Of a stretch of 64,000 nt of DNA, positions 35,812-44,875 are shown one piece after another. The translations under genes were made by a program, and so were the position numbers. The stretch lies in NCBI GenBank assembly GCA_028283605.1, contig JAPWKH010000008.1, positions 124,001 to 188,000 on the forward strand, read 5' to 3'. How positions within the stretch are numbered: position 1 is the first letter of the stretch; every line of letters starts with the position of its first letter. The DNA is from Arachidicoccus sp. Lineage in GTDB: Bacteria; Bacteroidota; Bacteroidia; Chitinophagales; Chitinophagaceae. The notes under the pieces are model-generated. The model worked only from the letters and a program-made list of their open reading frames with translations. It searched no databases and had not been told where the DNA came from.

Positions 35812-38262
35812 ATGAAAATATCTACTTTATTAAAAACCATTCTATATCTTTTATTACTCGTTAAAAGTGTATTTGTTTTTGCTTATGACGAAATTCCGTC
35901 AGGGGTCATCAAAGGAAAAATTACCACAAGCGATGGCAAGCCTGCTGCATATATTTCTGTATCTGTAGATAAATTAAATAAAGGTGCGGTAACAGATGAA
36001 AATGGAGAATACATTATCAAAAAAGTTCCGGTTGGAACATGGACAATCAGAATAAACTCCGTAGGTATAGCTTCTGAAAAAAGAACAGTAACCATTCAGG
36101 CAAACGAAACTGTTGAAGCAGATTTTGTGATTGAAGAAAATGCACAACAACTTCAGGAAGTAGTGGTAAATGCTCAACGACAGAAAATAAATGCAAGTGA
36201 ATATGCAGCAAAGATGCCGTTGAAAAATATTGAAAATTCACAAGTATATTCAACAATTTCTAATCAGTTAATATCAGAACAATTACTTACGTCTGTGGAT
36301 GATGCAATGCGCAACGTGACAGGATTACAACCCATGTGGACGGCTACGGCACGAGCAGGCGACGGGGGTTCTTATTATAATTCTCGCGGATTTACGTTAC
36401 AAAGTAAATTACGTAATGGAATAGCAGGCATTGTTACCAATACAACAGATGCTGCAAATATTGAATCAATCGAAGTACTAAAAGGGCCTTCCGGCGCATT
36501 ATTCGGAAGCGTACTTACTTCTTACGGCGGGCTCATTAACAGAGTTACAAAAAAGCCTTATGAAAATTATGGCGGAGAAGTTTCTGCTATGGCAGGAAGT
36601 TATGATTTCTCAAGAGTAACGCTGGATATAAATACACCTTTGAACAATAGAAAGAGTGTATTGTTCAGATTAAATACCGCATATAATTATCAAGGCAGCT
36701 TTCAGACAGAAGGGTTTTCTAAAAGAATATTCGTTGCACCCAGCTTATTGATCAAAGCAAATGATAAATTGACTTTTTCTTTCGATGCCGAACTTTCTTA
36801 CGGCACCAGCATGATGCAGCCATTCTTTTTCTTTTATTTTCCCGCGGCTACATTAGGAATTACAAGCGCAGATAAAATAAAAAATATTGATTATAAAAAT
36901 GCATATACGGGAAGCGGGCTAAATCAAACTGCACGCAGCGGCAACTACTTTGCACAGGCACAATATAAAATATCAAATTCATTTACTTCTATCACAAGCA
37001 TATCGTACAGTCATAGTTATTCAGAAGGTGCAGGGCCGTATTTTTATCTCATACCGGATTCGGCAGTAACACACAACCCGGCAGATATAGGAAAATCAAA
37101 TTATTTTGTAAGAGAAAGCCAATCAACGCTGAATAATAGTTACAAAAATTATTTAGAAGTACAACAAAATTTTAATGCTTTGTTTAACATTGGTTCATTG
37201 CAAAATAAATTTTTATTCGGGTTAGACTATTTGCACTCAAGAGGGCATATAACGTATTTTGATTACGGTCCGTTTGATATTGTAAAACTTGGAGATCCTA
37301 CTTTTGATTATAGCGCATTTAATGGAACGTCTCTCAAAAATTTTATAAATAATGTTCCTGCAAGTTTTTCTCCTTACATGGATAATGCTTCAGTAAATAC
37401 TTACAGTGCATATGCATCAGATGTATTAAATATTACAAAACAGCTTAGTGTACTTGCCGCTGTACGTTTAGATCATTTTTCAAATTTGAATCATTCGACT
37501 GATGCTAAATATAATCAAACTGTTCTTTCTCCTAAATTCGGTATTGTATATCAGCCGGTTTTAGACAGGGTTTCTTTATTTGCAAATTACCAAAATAGTT
37601 TTTCTAATCTTGGTACATACAATGCGGTTGGAGATAACGGAGATATTGTTTCCCGCAACGCAAAAGCAGAACAAGCAAACCAATGGGAAGCAGGCGTAAA
37701 GACTGATCTTATAAATAATAAATTGACTGCAACATTCAGCTATTACAATATTAAAGTAAAAAACACTTTAAGAACCGATTTGAGAAAGGCGAACACCAGC
37801 ATACAAGATGGAACGCAAGTAAGCCGCGGAGTTGAATTTGATATAAATGCAAATCCTTTTACGGGATTTGAAGCCGTTGCCGGCGTTTCGTATAATGATT
37901 CTAAATATGAAAAAGCCGATGCAGATGTAGAAGGTTTTAGGCCTACTACCGCAAGCTCTCCATGGTTGGCACATTGGTGGCTTAGTTATCAATTGCCAAA
38001 AAATACTACATTGAAAGGTTTGCGAATTGGCTTCGGAGGAAACTATGCAAATGATAATAAAATTCTGAATAGTGTAAGCATGGGCAAGTTTATATTGCCA
38101 TCTTACATTGTATTAAATGCAATGATAAGTTATGAATACAAAAAAATCATATTCGGATTTAAAGCAGATAATCTTACCAATAAACATTACTGGACAGGAT
38201 ACACTACGATGAATGCGCAAATGCTAAGGCAGCTAGTGGCAAGCGTTTCGTATAAATTTTAA
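35812..38262 (+). CDS. TonB-dependent receptor, siderophore type
   Basis: The 816-residue outer-membrane receptor has a signal peptide (about 1-24), then a carboxypeptidase-regulatory-like domain (about 30-110) as is usual in Bacteroidota. The plug includes Leu-Lys-Gly-Pro-Ser-Gly-Ala-Leu-Phe-Gly and Gly-Gly-Leu-Ile-Asn-Arg-Val-Thr-Lys-Lys-Pro, motifs of FhuA/FecA-type siderophore receptors, and a barrel ends in Phe. A PepSY membrane protein follows after a terminator-like hairpin; that pairing usually means iron-siderophore uptake with reductive release. The ligand is not determinable, and no Fur box was recognised upstream. Confidence 0.88.
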   Translation: MKISTLLKTILYLLLLVKSVFVFAYDEIPSGVIKGKITTSDGKPAAYISVSVDKLNKGAVTDENGEYIIKKVPVGTWTIRINSVGIASEKRTVTIQANETVEADFVIEENAQQLQEVVVNAQRQKINASEYAAKMPLKNIENSQVYSTISNQLISEQLLTSVDDAMRNVTGLQPMWTATARAGDGGSYYNSRGFTLQSKLRNGIAGIVTNTTDAANIESIEVLKGPSGALFGSVLTSYGGLINRVTKKPYENYGGEVSAMAGSYDFSRVTLDINTPLNNRKSVLFRLNTAYNYQGSFQTEGFSKRIFVAPSLLIKANDKLTFSFDAELSYGTSMMQPFFFFYFPAATLGITSADKIKNIDYKNAYTGSGLNQTARSGNYFAQAQYKISNSFTSITSISYSHSYSEGAGPYFYLIPDSAVTHNPADIGKSNYFVRESQSTLNNSYKNYLEVQQNFNALFNIGSLQNKFLFGLDYLHSRGHITYFDYGPFDIVKLGDPTFDYSAFNGTSLKNFINNVPASFSPYMDNASVNTYSAYASDVLNITKQLSVLAAVRLDHFSNLNHSTDAKYNQTVLSPKFGIVYQPVLDRVSLFANYQNSFSNLGTYNAVGDNGDIVSRNAKAEQANQWEAGVKTDLINNKLTATFSYYNIKVKNTLRTDLRKANTSIQDGTQVSRGVEFDINANPFTGFEAVAGVSYNDSKYEKADADVEGFRPTTASSPWLAHWWLSYQLPKNTTLKGLRIGFGGNYANDNKILNSVSMGKFILPSYIVLNAMISYEYKKIIFGFKADNLTNKHYWTGYTTMNAQMLRQLVASVSYKF

Positions 38263-38271
38263 TAATTGTCA

Positions 38272-38312
38272 AGATGTCTGGATATGTTATAATTCAGGCA
38301 TCTTTTTATTTA
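38272..38312 (+). terminator. Terminator-like hairpin between the TonB receptor and PepSY gene
   Basis: AGATGTCTG (38272-38280) pairs with CAGGCATCT (38295-38303) with one T-G pair and is followed by TTTTTATTT. It lies between two genes expected to work together, so it may lower rather than abolish expression of the second gene. Confidence 0.6.
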
Positions 38313-38320
38313 AGAAAAAT

Positions 38321-39544
38321 ATGCCCATCAATAAAAAATCTAAAGTAAACAATGTCATTACCTGGCTGCATTTGTGGCTGGGTTTGGTGTCGGGCATTAT
38401 TGTATGTTTATTAGGAATTACGGGATGTATATATGCATTTGAGAAAGAATTATCAAGTGTTTTTTACAAAAAAATAATTTACATTGATAATCCTTCGGGG
38501 TATACACAAACACTTGCGTTTAGTGTAATTAAAAATAACGCGCAGCAATATTTAGGTAAAGACAAGCCTGTCTCTTTTGCTACTACTTTCCCGAACGATC
38601 CGCATCACGCATGGGAGTTCATGTGTTATCAACAGGGAGATAATAAAGCATTATGGATGTCGCAAACCATCAAAACCTATGAGTCGGTTTTTGTAAATCC
38701 TTACACCGGAAAAATTACCGGGCATTTAGATTACAAGCACGAATTTTTTGCATTGGTAAAAGGCTTGCATATAAGCCTGCTGTTAAATACAAAGTATGGA
38801 GAAATAATTACAGGCACTGCGACGCTGCTGTTTGTCATTATTTTAATTACCGGCTTTGTAATGTGGTATCCTAAGAAATGGAATAAAAAAAATATTGACA
38901 ACAGTTTTAAAATAAATTGGAAAGCCAAATGGAAAAGGATTAATTATGATCTGCATAATGTATTGGGATTCTATGTCTGCATCATTGCATTTATCATAGC
39001 TTGTACAGGGCTTACAATGGCATTCAACTGGTTCCGGGCAATAGTGTATGTTGCGGCCTCAGCCAGTATCACAGCGCCTGATTTTAAAACATATAAATCC
39101 GATACCACAAAGCCATATCCTACAAATGCTTATGATATATCTTTTGAAGAAGTAAAAAAAATTTATCCTAAAGCTCAGAGAATAGGCGTTTCTATTTCTT
39201 CAAAAAATTCCGACGCCATAAGCATGACAGCTTATCACCTGAAAGATGTATATTATAATGATGATAAGTTATATTTCGACAAAGCCTCCGGAAAAAAATT
39301 AGGCGCTGTGTTATATGATCGAGAAAATAATGGGGTGAAGTTTTTGACTATGAATTATGATATTCATATTGGTGCTATTGGTGGAATTATCGGTAAAATA
39401 ATAGCTTTTTTGATAAGCCTCGTTTGCGCAAGCCTTCCCATAACAGGATTTATTATCTGGCTTAACAAAAAGAAAAAATTAAAAAAGAAAAATACAAACA
39501 AATTTTATCGCATAAATAATTCAAACACATCTTCGATTGCTTAA
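38321..39544 (+). CDS. PepSY-domain inner-membrane protein
   Basis: This 407-residue protein has four membrane segments (about 12-37, 165-190, 210-240, 350-375) around a periplasmic PepSY region. A conserved Trp-Leu-His-Leu-Trp-Leu-Gly-Leu opening and a Tyr-Asp-Leu-His-Asn-Val-Leu-Gly motif are typical of iron-regulated PepSY proteins, which are thought to be ferric-siderophore reductases. It follows the siderophore-type receptor. The C-terminus is very basic (Lys-rich). Confidence 0.82.
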   Translation: MPINKKSKVNNVITWLHLWLGLVSGIIVCLLGITGCIYAFEKELSSVFYKKIIYIDNPSGYTQTLAFSVIKNNAQQYLGKDKPVSFATTFPNDPHHAWEFMCYQQGDNKALWMSQTIKTYESVFVNPYTGKITGHLDYKHEFFALVKGLHISLLLNTKYGEIITGTATLLFVIILITGFVMWYPKKWNKKNIDNSFKINWKAKWKRINYDLHNVLGFYVCIIAFIIACTGLTMAFNWFRAIVYVAASASITAPDFKTYKSDTTKPYPTNAYDISFEEVKKIYPKAQRIGVSISSKNSDAISMTAYHLKDVYYNDDKLYFDKASGKKLGAVLYDRENNGVKFLTMNYDIHIGAIGGIIGKIIAFLISLVCASLPITGFIIWLNKKKKLKKKNTNKFYRINNSNTSSIA

Positions 39545-39617
39545 AATTCTTTTCTGCGCTTCGATTTGCTTGCCTTTCATAATTATTTTCCATAAAAATA
39601 TTCTTATATCTTCGCGT

Positions 39618-39800
39618 CAGATTAAGGTTTTTGCTTTTGCAAAATGAAAAGGGAAGTTGGTGAAAATCCAGCGCTATGCCCGTAGCCGTAACAGAGCCGT
39701 TTCATCGATGAATGAAACAAGTTGTTGAAGTTTTACCACTGTTTCGCTTTAAGAAATGGGAAGGTTTCAATAATGCTTCCAGCCGGAAGACCTGCCTTGA
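39618..39800 (+). promoter_or_regulatory. Cobalamin riboswitch
   Basis: The conserved cores are visible in order: AAAAGGGAAGTTGGTGAAAA, then ATCCAGCGC, then TGCCCGTAGCCGTAA, and a distal GGAAGACCTGCC close. These are the invariant adenosylcobalamin-type riboswitch elements. It precedes a BtuB-type receptor and a BtuG-like lipoprotein, so high B12 should switch these genes off. The expression platform probably lies at about 39800-40010. The remainder of the 470-base gap contains only this element and a plausible promoter with a TATCTTCG -7 box at 39607-39614. Confidence 0.9.
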
Positions 39801-40016
39801 TCCGATATTGTTTACCTGGCTTTCGGGATGAAAAGTTGAAGGGCGAATTGTTATATTTGTATTCATCTGTTTACTTTTTTAATTAGCAGATGGAATTCGC
39901 AAATAATCATTAAGAACAAAGTATATAAATGGTAATAAATTTACCAGACTCTTTGTTTCTATAAGTGAAATTTAAATTTGCTTACCTCTACCACCGGAAG
40001 CCGCTATTTATAAGGC

Positions 40017-42020
40017 GTGCGGCAATCATTGATTATTTTTTTATACTTATTTTTTTCTTCTTTCCTGCATGCGCAGGAAGACTCCTCGCATCATTTAAAA
40101 GAAGTAGAAGTCAAAAGCATAAAAAGCAATTACGCCGCCCAATCCATTACGCCCGTACAAATTTTACAACACAGCGAAATACAAAATATAAATGGAAATA
40201 ATATTGCAGACGCAGCGCGTTATTTTTCCGGTGTGCAAATAAAAGATTACGGCGGCATCGGTGGATTGAAAACAATATCTGTAAGAAGTCTGGGAGCAAA
40301 TCATACGGGTGTAAGCTATAATGGAATTTTTCTCAATGATGCTCAAAACGGACAGATAGATTTAGGAAAATTTTCTTTGGATAATGTGGAACAGATTGCT
40401 TTGTATAATGCACAGCCTGCAAACTTGCTGCAAACTGCCCGCGCGTTTTCTTATGCATCTGTATTGGAATTAAAAACAATAATTCCGGAATTTAATGATA
40501 GGGAAAAAATAAAATTAAAAGCATCTTTTAATACCGGTTCTTTCGGATTGATCAATCCATCAATTACGATGCAAAACAAAATCAACAATAAACTTACAAG
40601 TTCGTTGAATACCGATTGGCAGAAAGCAAACGGCGAATATGATTTTACTTATCTCAATGGTTCCGTAACAGAAAAAGGAAGAAGAACGAATGCGAACATC
40701 AACGCGTTCCATGCAGCCTATAATCTTCGATACCACGTGAACGACAGCAATGTTGTAAATGTGGATGCTTATTATTATCACTCACAAAGAGGCTTGCCCG
40801 GCGCGATAATTTTAAATGGAGGAAAAGGAACACAGCGCTATTGGGATGATAATTTTTTTGCGCAAGCGATATGGAGGAAAAAATTATCTCCAAAAAGCGA
40901 ATTTCTGATTAATGGAAAATACAATTATGTATATAATCATTATTTAGACACTTCCTCGTTTTATCCAAATGGTAAGGATGAGGATATCTTTAGGCAAAAT
41001 GAATTTTATGTAAGTGCGGTGTATTGTTATCGTCCGTTTTCTTTTGCTCAATTGGCGTATGCAAGCGATCTGTTTTATAATAATTTTTTCGGAAAAGACA
41101 GCTCATTTACAAAGCAGATAGGCGAGCCGGCCAGGCTTACAATATTAAACAATATCAGCGCAAAACTTTTTTTTGACCGTATAGAAATTGAAGGAAATTT
41201 ATTAAGTACATCTATTCAAAATTATTCTGACAAAAGTTATAATGTGCGAAGTTATCAGGCTTTTGCGCCAACCGTTGCTTTAGTATATCAGCCCATAGAA
41301 AATATTCCTTTAAGAATAAGAGCTTTTTATAAAAACATTTTTCGTATACCTACTTTCAACGATTTATATTATTCTGAAGTTCCCAATACTACATTGAAAC
41401 CGGAATATGCAAAGCAATATAATATAGGATTAACTTGGATGCAAAACCTGGTAAATACTTTTCTTCAAAATATTTCTTTAACGGCAGATGGTTATTATAA
41501 TCATGTGAAAGATATGATTGTTGCGCGCCCCGGAACAAACATCGGACGATGGAGCATGCACAATGATGGTTCGGTGGATATAAAAGGGATAGATGTAAAT
41601 GCAAAGCTTTCTTTTCTCCCAATCGGGAAACTGTCTTATTCATTAAATGCAAATTATACATTTCAGAAGGCTTTGAACATGGATAAAACGTATGAACAAA
41701 CTTATAAAAATCAAATACCGTATATGCCGAAAAATTTCGGTTCGTTCAATATACAGGCCAATTATTTATCTTTTTCATTTGCCTATAATGCAGTATTTTC
41801 AGGATACAGGTATGCTTTAGACCAAAATCTTTATAGCAATTTATTGCAAGCATGGCATACACAGGATGTTTTGTTTAGTTACAAAATTCAATCATCAAAG
41901 TATTCTTCATGGAGAATAGTATTTGAACTGAATAATTTATTTAATAAGCAATACCAGATTGTATGGTATTATCCGATGCCGGGAAGAAACAGCAAAATCG
42001 GACTTTACTGGAACATATAA
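40017..42020 (+). CDS. btuB: BtuB-type TonB-dependent vitamin B12 receptor
   Basis: The 667-residue outer-membrane receptor has a short signal peptide (ending Leu-His-Ala-Gln) and no extra N-terminal domain. Its plug carries Val-Glu-Val-Lys-Ser and Ser-Val-Arg-Ser-Leu-Gly-Ala-Asn-His-Thr-Gly-Val-Ser-Tyr-Asn-Gly-Ile-Phe, followed by a barrel ending Gly-Leu-Tyr-Trp-Asn-Ile. The start is GTG at 40017, the only in-frame candidate after a stop at 40011-40013 that yields a full signal peptide. The upstream riboswitch and the BtuG-like gene downstream assign it to corrinoid uptake. Confidence 0.85.
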   Translation: MRQSLIIFLYLFFSSFLHAQEDSSHHLKEVEVKSIKSNYAAQSITPVQILQHSEIQNINGNNIADAARYFSGVQIKDYGGIGGLKTISVRSLGANHTGVSYNGIFLNDAQNGQIDLGKFSLDNVEQIALYNAQPANLLQTARAFSYASVLELKTIIPEFNDREKIKLKASFNTGSFGLINPSITMQNKINNKLTSSLNTDWQKANGEYDFTYLNGSVTEKGRRTNANINAFHAAYNLRYHVNDSNVVNVDAYYYHSQRGLPGAIILNGGKGTQRYWDDNFFAQAIWRKKLSPKSEFLINGKYNYVYNHYLDTSSFYPNGKDEDIFRQNEFYVSAVYCYRPFSFAQLAYASDLFYNNFFGKDSSFTKQIGEPARLTILNNISAKLFFDRIEIEGNLLSTSIQNYSDKSYNVRSYQAFAPTVALVYQPIENIPLRIRAFYKNIFRIPTFNDLYYSEVPNTTLKPEYAKQYNIGLTWMQNLVNTFLQNISLTADGYYNHVKDMIVARPGTNIGRWSMHNDGSVDIKGIDVNAKLSFLPIGKLSYSLNANYTFQKALNMDKTYEQTYKNQIPYMPKNFGSFNIQANYLSFSFAYNAVFSGYRYALDQNLYSNLLQAWHTQDVLFSYKIQSSKYSSWRIVFELNNLFNKQYQIVWYYPMPGRNSKIGLYWNI

Positions 42021-42047
42021 ATTTTTATAAATATTAAACAAAAAGAT

Positions 42048-43121
42048 ATGAAACATTACAAACTTTTATGGACTTTAACTGCATCAATTTTTTTAGCATC
42101 GTGCAGTAAAAATGATTCTGCACCCACGCAAACGGCAATTCAACCGGCAAACGGATTTTTTATTTTAAACCAAGGTGGTTATCCTGATAATAACAGTTCG
42201 CTTACTTATTATGATTTCACAACAAATAGTGTTTCCAATGATTTGTATCAAGCGGCAAATTCCAAACAGCTTGGCAACCTTGCGCAGGACTTTATTATAT
42301 ACGGAAGTAAAATTTATATAACGCTCAACGGTGGTACAAGCGCCGTCAATACGTTAGCAGTTTTGGATGTAAATACACAAAAACTTTTAAAGTCTGATAC
42401 TATAAATGTGCCTCGGTACATTGTATCCTACAACGGTAAAATATTTGTTTCATCCTGGGATAATAATGTTTATGAAATCGATACGGCAACTTATTCTGTT
42501 GATAAAAAAATTCCGGTTAGTGGCGTTGGCCCAGAAGGAATGGCAATTGTTGGAAGTTCGTTATATGTGGCAAATTCCGGCGGATACGGTACAGATTCTA
42601 CTGTTTCTGTAATTGATTTAAATTCATTAACCGAAATTAAAAAAATACAAGTAGGCTACGGTGCATCAAGAGTTGTTGCCAATGCAAATGGAGATGTGTA
42701 CGTTACTTGTCAGGGAAATTATACCGATACAAGTCTGTCGCATGTTGCAGTAATTGACAGCAAACAAAACGCTTTGAAAACAACAGTTAACGTGCTTGCA
42801 AGCCAAATAGATATTTATAATAATAATGCTTTTATTTCCGCAATTATATATGATGCGAATTATAATTCTGCTATTGCATACCCTGAGATAGATTTGTCGG
42901 GCAATACAATTATCAAACAAAATTTCATTACGGACGGTACGAAAATAACTTACCCTTATGGTATTGATGTTGATGCTCAAAACGGCAATATATATGTAGA
43001 TGACGCCTCAACGTTTTCGCAGAATGGTTCAATTTATTGTTTTACTGAAGATGGCGCTTTGAAATTCAAAACGTCGTCAAATGGAATTGGCCCTTGTAAA
43101 ATTGTATTTGTACGCAGCTAA
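42048..43121 (+). CDS. BtuG-like surface lipoprotein (beta-propeller)
   Basis: The 357-residue lipoprotein has its lipobox Cys at 19. The mature chain holds repeated blades of the YncE/DUF5074-like propeller type, such as Thr-Leu-Ala-Val-Leu-Asp-Val-Asn-Thr and Ser-Val-Ile-Asp-Leu-Asn-Ser. Bacteroides BtuG is a propeller lipoprotein that captures corrinoids and passes them to BtuB. The adjacency and the shared riboswitch support the same role here, although sequence identity to BtuG cannot be measured by eye. The gap to btuB is only 27 bases. Confidence 0.7.
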   Translation: MKHYKLLWTLTASIFLASCSKNDSAPTQTAIQPANGFFILNQGGYPDNNSSLTYYDFTTNSVSNDLYQAANSKQLGNLAQDFIIYGSKIYITLNGGTSAVNTLAVLDVNTQKLLKSDTINVPRYIVSYNGKIFVSSWDNNVYEIDTATYSVDKKIPVSGVGPEGMAIVGSSLYVANSGGYGTDSTVSVIDLNSLTEIKKIQVGYGASRVVANANGDVYVTCQGNYTDTSLSHVAVIDSKQNALKTTVNVLASQIDIYNNNAFISAIIYDANYNSAIAYPEIDLSGNTIIKQNFITDGTKITYPYGIDVDAQNGNIYVDDASTFSQNGSIYCFTEDGALKFKTSSNGIGPCKIVFVRS

Positions 43122-43165
43122 AACACAAATAATTTAACAATTACGTTTTTTCACAAAAAGCATTA

Positions 43166-43173
43166 TAACTTTG
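43166..43173 (+). promoter_or_regulatory. -7 element for the agmatinase-like gene
   Basis: TAACTTTG matches the -7 consensus exactly. A T-rich stretch (43145-43150) could serve as a degenerate -33 element. The ATG is 23 bases further on. Confidence 0.5.
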
Positions 43174-43195
43174 CGGGAATATTTATTTATACATC

Positions 43196-44242
43196 ATGGT
43201 AGACTTATCGTCTTTCGATCCAAATGAAGTTTGCAATCCCGAAAATGGCTTATTCGGACTCCCGTTCAACAATATAGAAGATGCGAAACTTGTAGTACTT
43301 CCCGTGCCTTGGGAAACTACCGTAAACACAGGAGGCGGCACGGCCCGTGCAATTGAACATATATTAAAAGCAAGCCAGAAAATAGATTTATATGATCTTG
43401 ATTTTAAAGATACATGGAAGCAGGGTTTTCATATGTTGGACGTAGATAAAAAAATTCTTACAAAGAGCGATTATTTACGAAAAGAAGCTGAACTGTTTGT
43501 AGATTATATATGTCACGGAGATGAGATGGAGAAAAACACTTTTATGTGCAAAAGTTTCCGCGACATCAATCAGGGGGGTGAATATTTGAATAACTGGGTT
43601 TACGAGCATTCAATCGATTTACTGAATAAAGGGAAATTATTAGGCGTACTTGGCGGAGATCATAGCACGCCTTTTGGTTGTATTAAAGCATTAGCGGAAA
43701 AGAAAAGCGATTTTGGAATACTTCAGATAGATGCGCACTGTGGTTTACGGAAAGCATACGAGGGCTTTAAATATTCGCATGCATCAGTAATGTATAATGT
43801 ATTGCAGGAAATTCCGCAGGTAAATAAAATTGTGCAAATCGGCGTGCGCGATTTTTGCGAAGAAGAGTGGGAATATTTACAAAACAATCAGGATAAAATT
43901 GTTACCTTCTTTGACAGGAATATAAAAGAAAGGCTTTACGAAGGCGATACCTGGAAAAATATTGCCGACCAAATAATTGCACAGTTGCCGGACCATATTT
44001 ATATCAGCTTCGATATAGACGGACTGGATCCTAAGCTTTGCCCTTCTACGGGAATGCCGGTGCAAGGCGGTTTTGAGTCTTGCCAGATATTCTACTTAAT
44101 CAAAAAAATCATTGCGGCAGGTAAAAAAATTATCGGCTTTGATCTGGTGGAAGTAGGCTACAACAATAATTCCATGGATGCCAATGTAGGAGCACGCATT
44201 TTGTGGCAATTATGTAATTGGATTACTATAAGCAACAATTAG
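43196..44242 (+). CDS. Agmatinase/arginase-family ureohydrolase with an altered metal ligand
   Basis: The 348-residue protein has the ureohydrolase metal motifs Gly-Gly-Asp-His-Ser (His156), Asp-Ala-His (179-181) and Ser-Phe-Asp-Ile-Asp-Gly-Leu-Asp-Pro (Asp273, Asp275). In the family the second motif is Asp-Ala-His-x-Asp, and the last Asp bridges the two manganese ions. Here position 183 is Gly (codon GGT at 43742-43744), one transition from GAT. The surrounding Leu-Arg-Lys-Ala-Tyr-Glu-Gly is conserved. The change should impair binuclear metal binding, so the enzyme may be inactive, use one metal, or carry a sequencing error. Intact homologues split agmatine or arginine to urea for polyamine synthesis. 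Confidence 0.85.
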   Translation: MVDLSSFDPNEVCNPENGLFGLPFNNIEDAKLVVLPVPWETTVNTGGGTARAIEHILKASQKIDLYDLDFKDTWKQGFHMLDVDKKILTKSDYLRKEAELFVDYICHGDEMEKNTFMCKSFRDINQGGEYLNNWVYEHSIDLLNKGKLLGVLGGDHSTPFGCIKALAEKKSDFGILQIDAHCGLRKAYEGFKYSHASVMYNVLQEIPQVNKIVQIGVRDFCEEEWEYLQNNQDKIVTFFDRNIKERLYEGDTWKNIADQIIAQLPDHIYISFDIDGLDPKLCPSTGMPVQGGFESCQIFYLIKKIIAAGKKIIGFDLVEVGYNNNSMDANVGARILWQLCNWITISNN

Positions 44243-44244
44243 CA

Positions 44245-44820
44245 ATGGCTTCGAAAAAATATGATTATCTGGTAACGCTTAGATCAAATACGGCGGTCAT
44301 TGCCAATATTATATCACTGCTTTTGTTGGCCATAGCATTTGTGATATTTATATATTTAGGATTCAGATTCATTGATATATCAGCCTCTTCCAATGCATGG
44401 AAATCTTTTGCTGTTGCAGCTTTCATCGCTGTGTGGGTAATTATCCGGCTTTTATCCGTAAAAAAATCTTATTTCCGGTTTGCCCTATTGGTGGCAGGCG
44501 TATATTTTATATTTTCTCCAGTGCTGTTTTCCTGGATTGGCATATTGTACATCATTGCAGGCCTGTTGGAGAAACAAGCTAAAATACCGCAGGAATTAGG
44601 TTTTGATGAAGATGGAATTACCACCAACTCAATTATCCCAAAGCATTACAATTGGGATGATCTTACCAACGTGCTTATAAAAGATAATCTGCTGACTATT
44701 GATTTTAAAACAAACAGGCTATATCAAAAAGAGTTGCAAAACGCGATCTCGAAAGAATTGGAAACAGAATTCAATACTTTTTGTTTGAGTTGCTTACGAA
44801 AAGCCAATGTACTGATATAA
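44245..44820 (+). CDS. Hypothetical membrane protein
   Basis: The protein has about 191 residues from the ATG at 44245, two bases after the preceding stop; a TTG start at 44218 would overlap that gene. Four hydrophobic segments in two hairpins (about 20-45, 55-75, 80-115) are followed by a soluble C-terminal part with beta strands (Gly-Phe-Asp-Glu-Asp-Gly-Ile-Thr-Thr-Asn-Ser-Ile-Ile, then Tyr-Asn-Trp-Asp-Asp-Leu). This pattern resembles small PH-like membrane proteins. No family is assigned. Confidence 0.55.
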   Translation: MASKKYDYLVTLRSNTAVIANIISLLLLAIAFVIFIYLGFRFIDISASSNAWKSFAVAAFIAVWVIIRLLSVKKSYFRFALLVAGVYFIFSPVLFSWIGILYIIAGLLEKQAKIPQELGFDEDGITTNSIIPKHYNWDDLTNVLIKDNLLTIDFKTNRLYQKELQNAISKELETEFNTFCLSCLRKANVLI

Positions 44821-44875
44821 GAAAACACAACAGCAAAACCAATTATTTACATTTTTAAGGTAGAGAATATTATAT

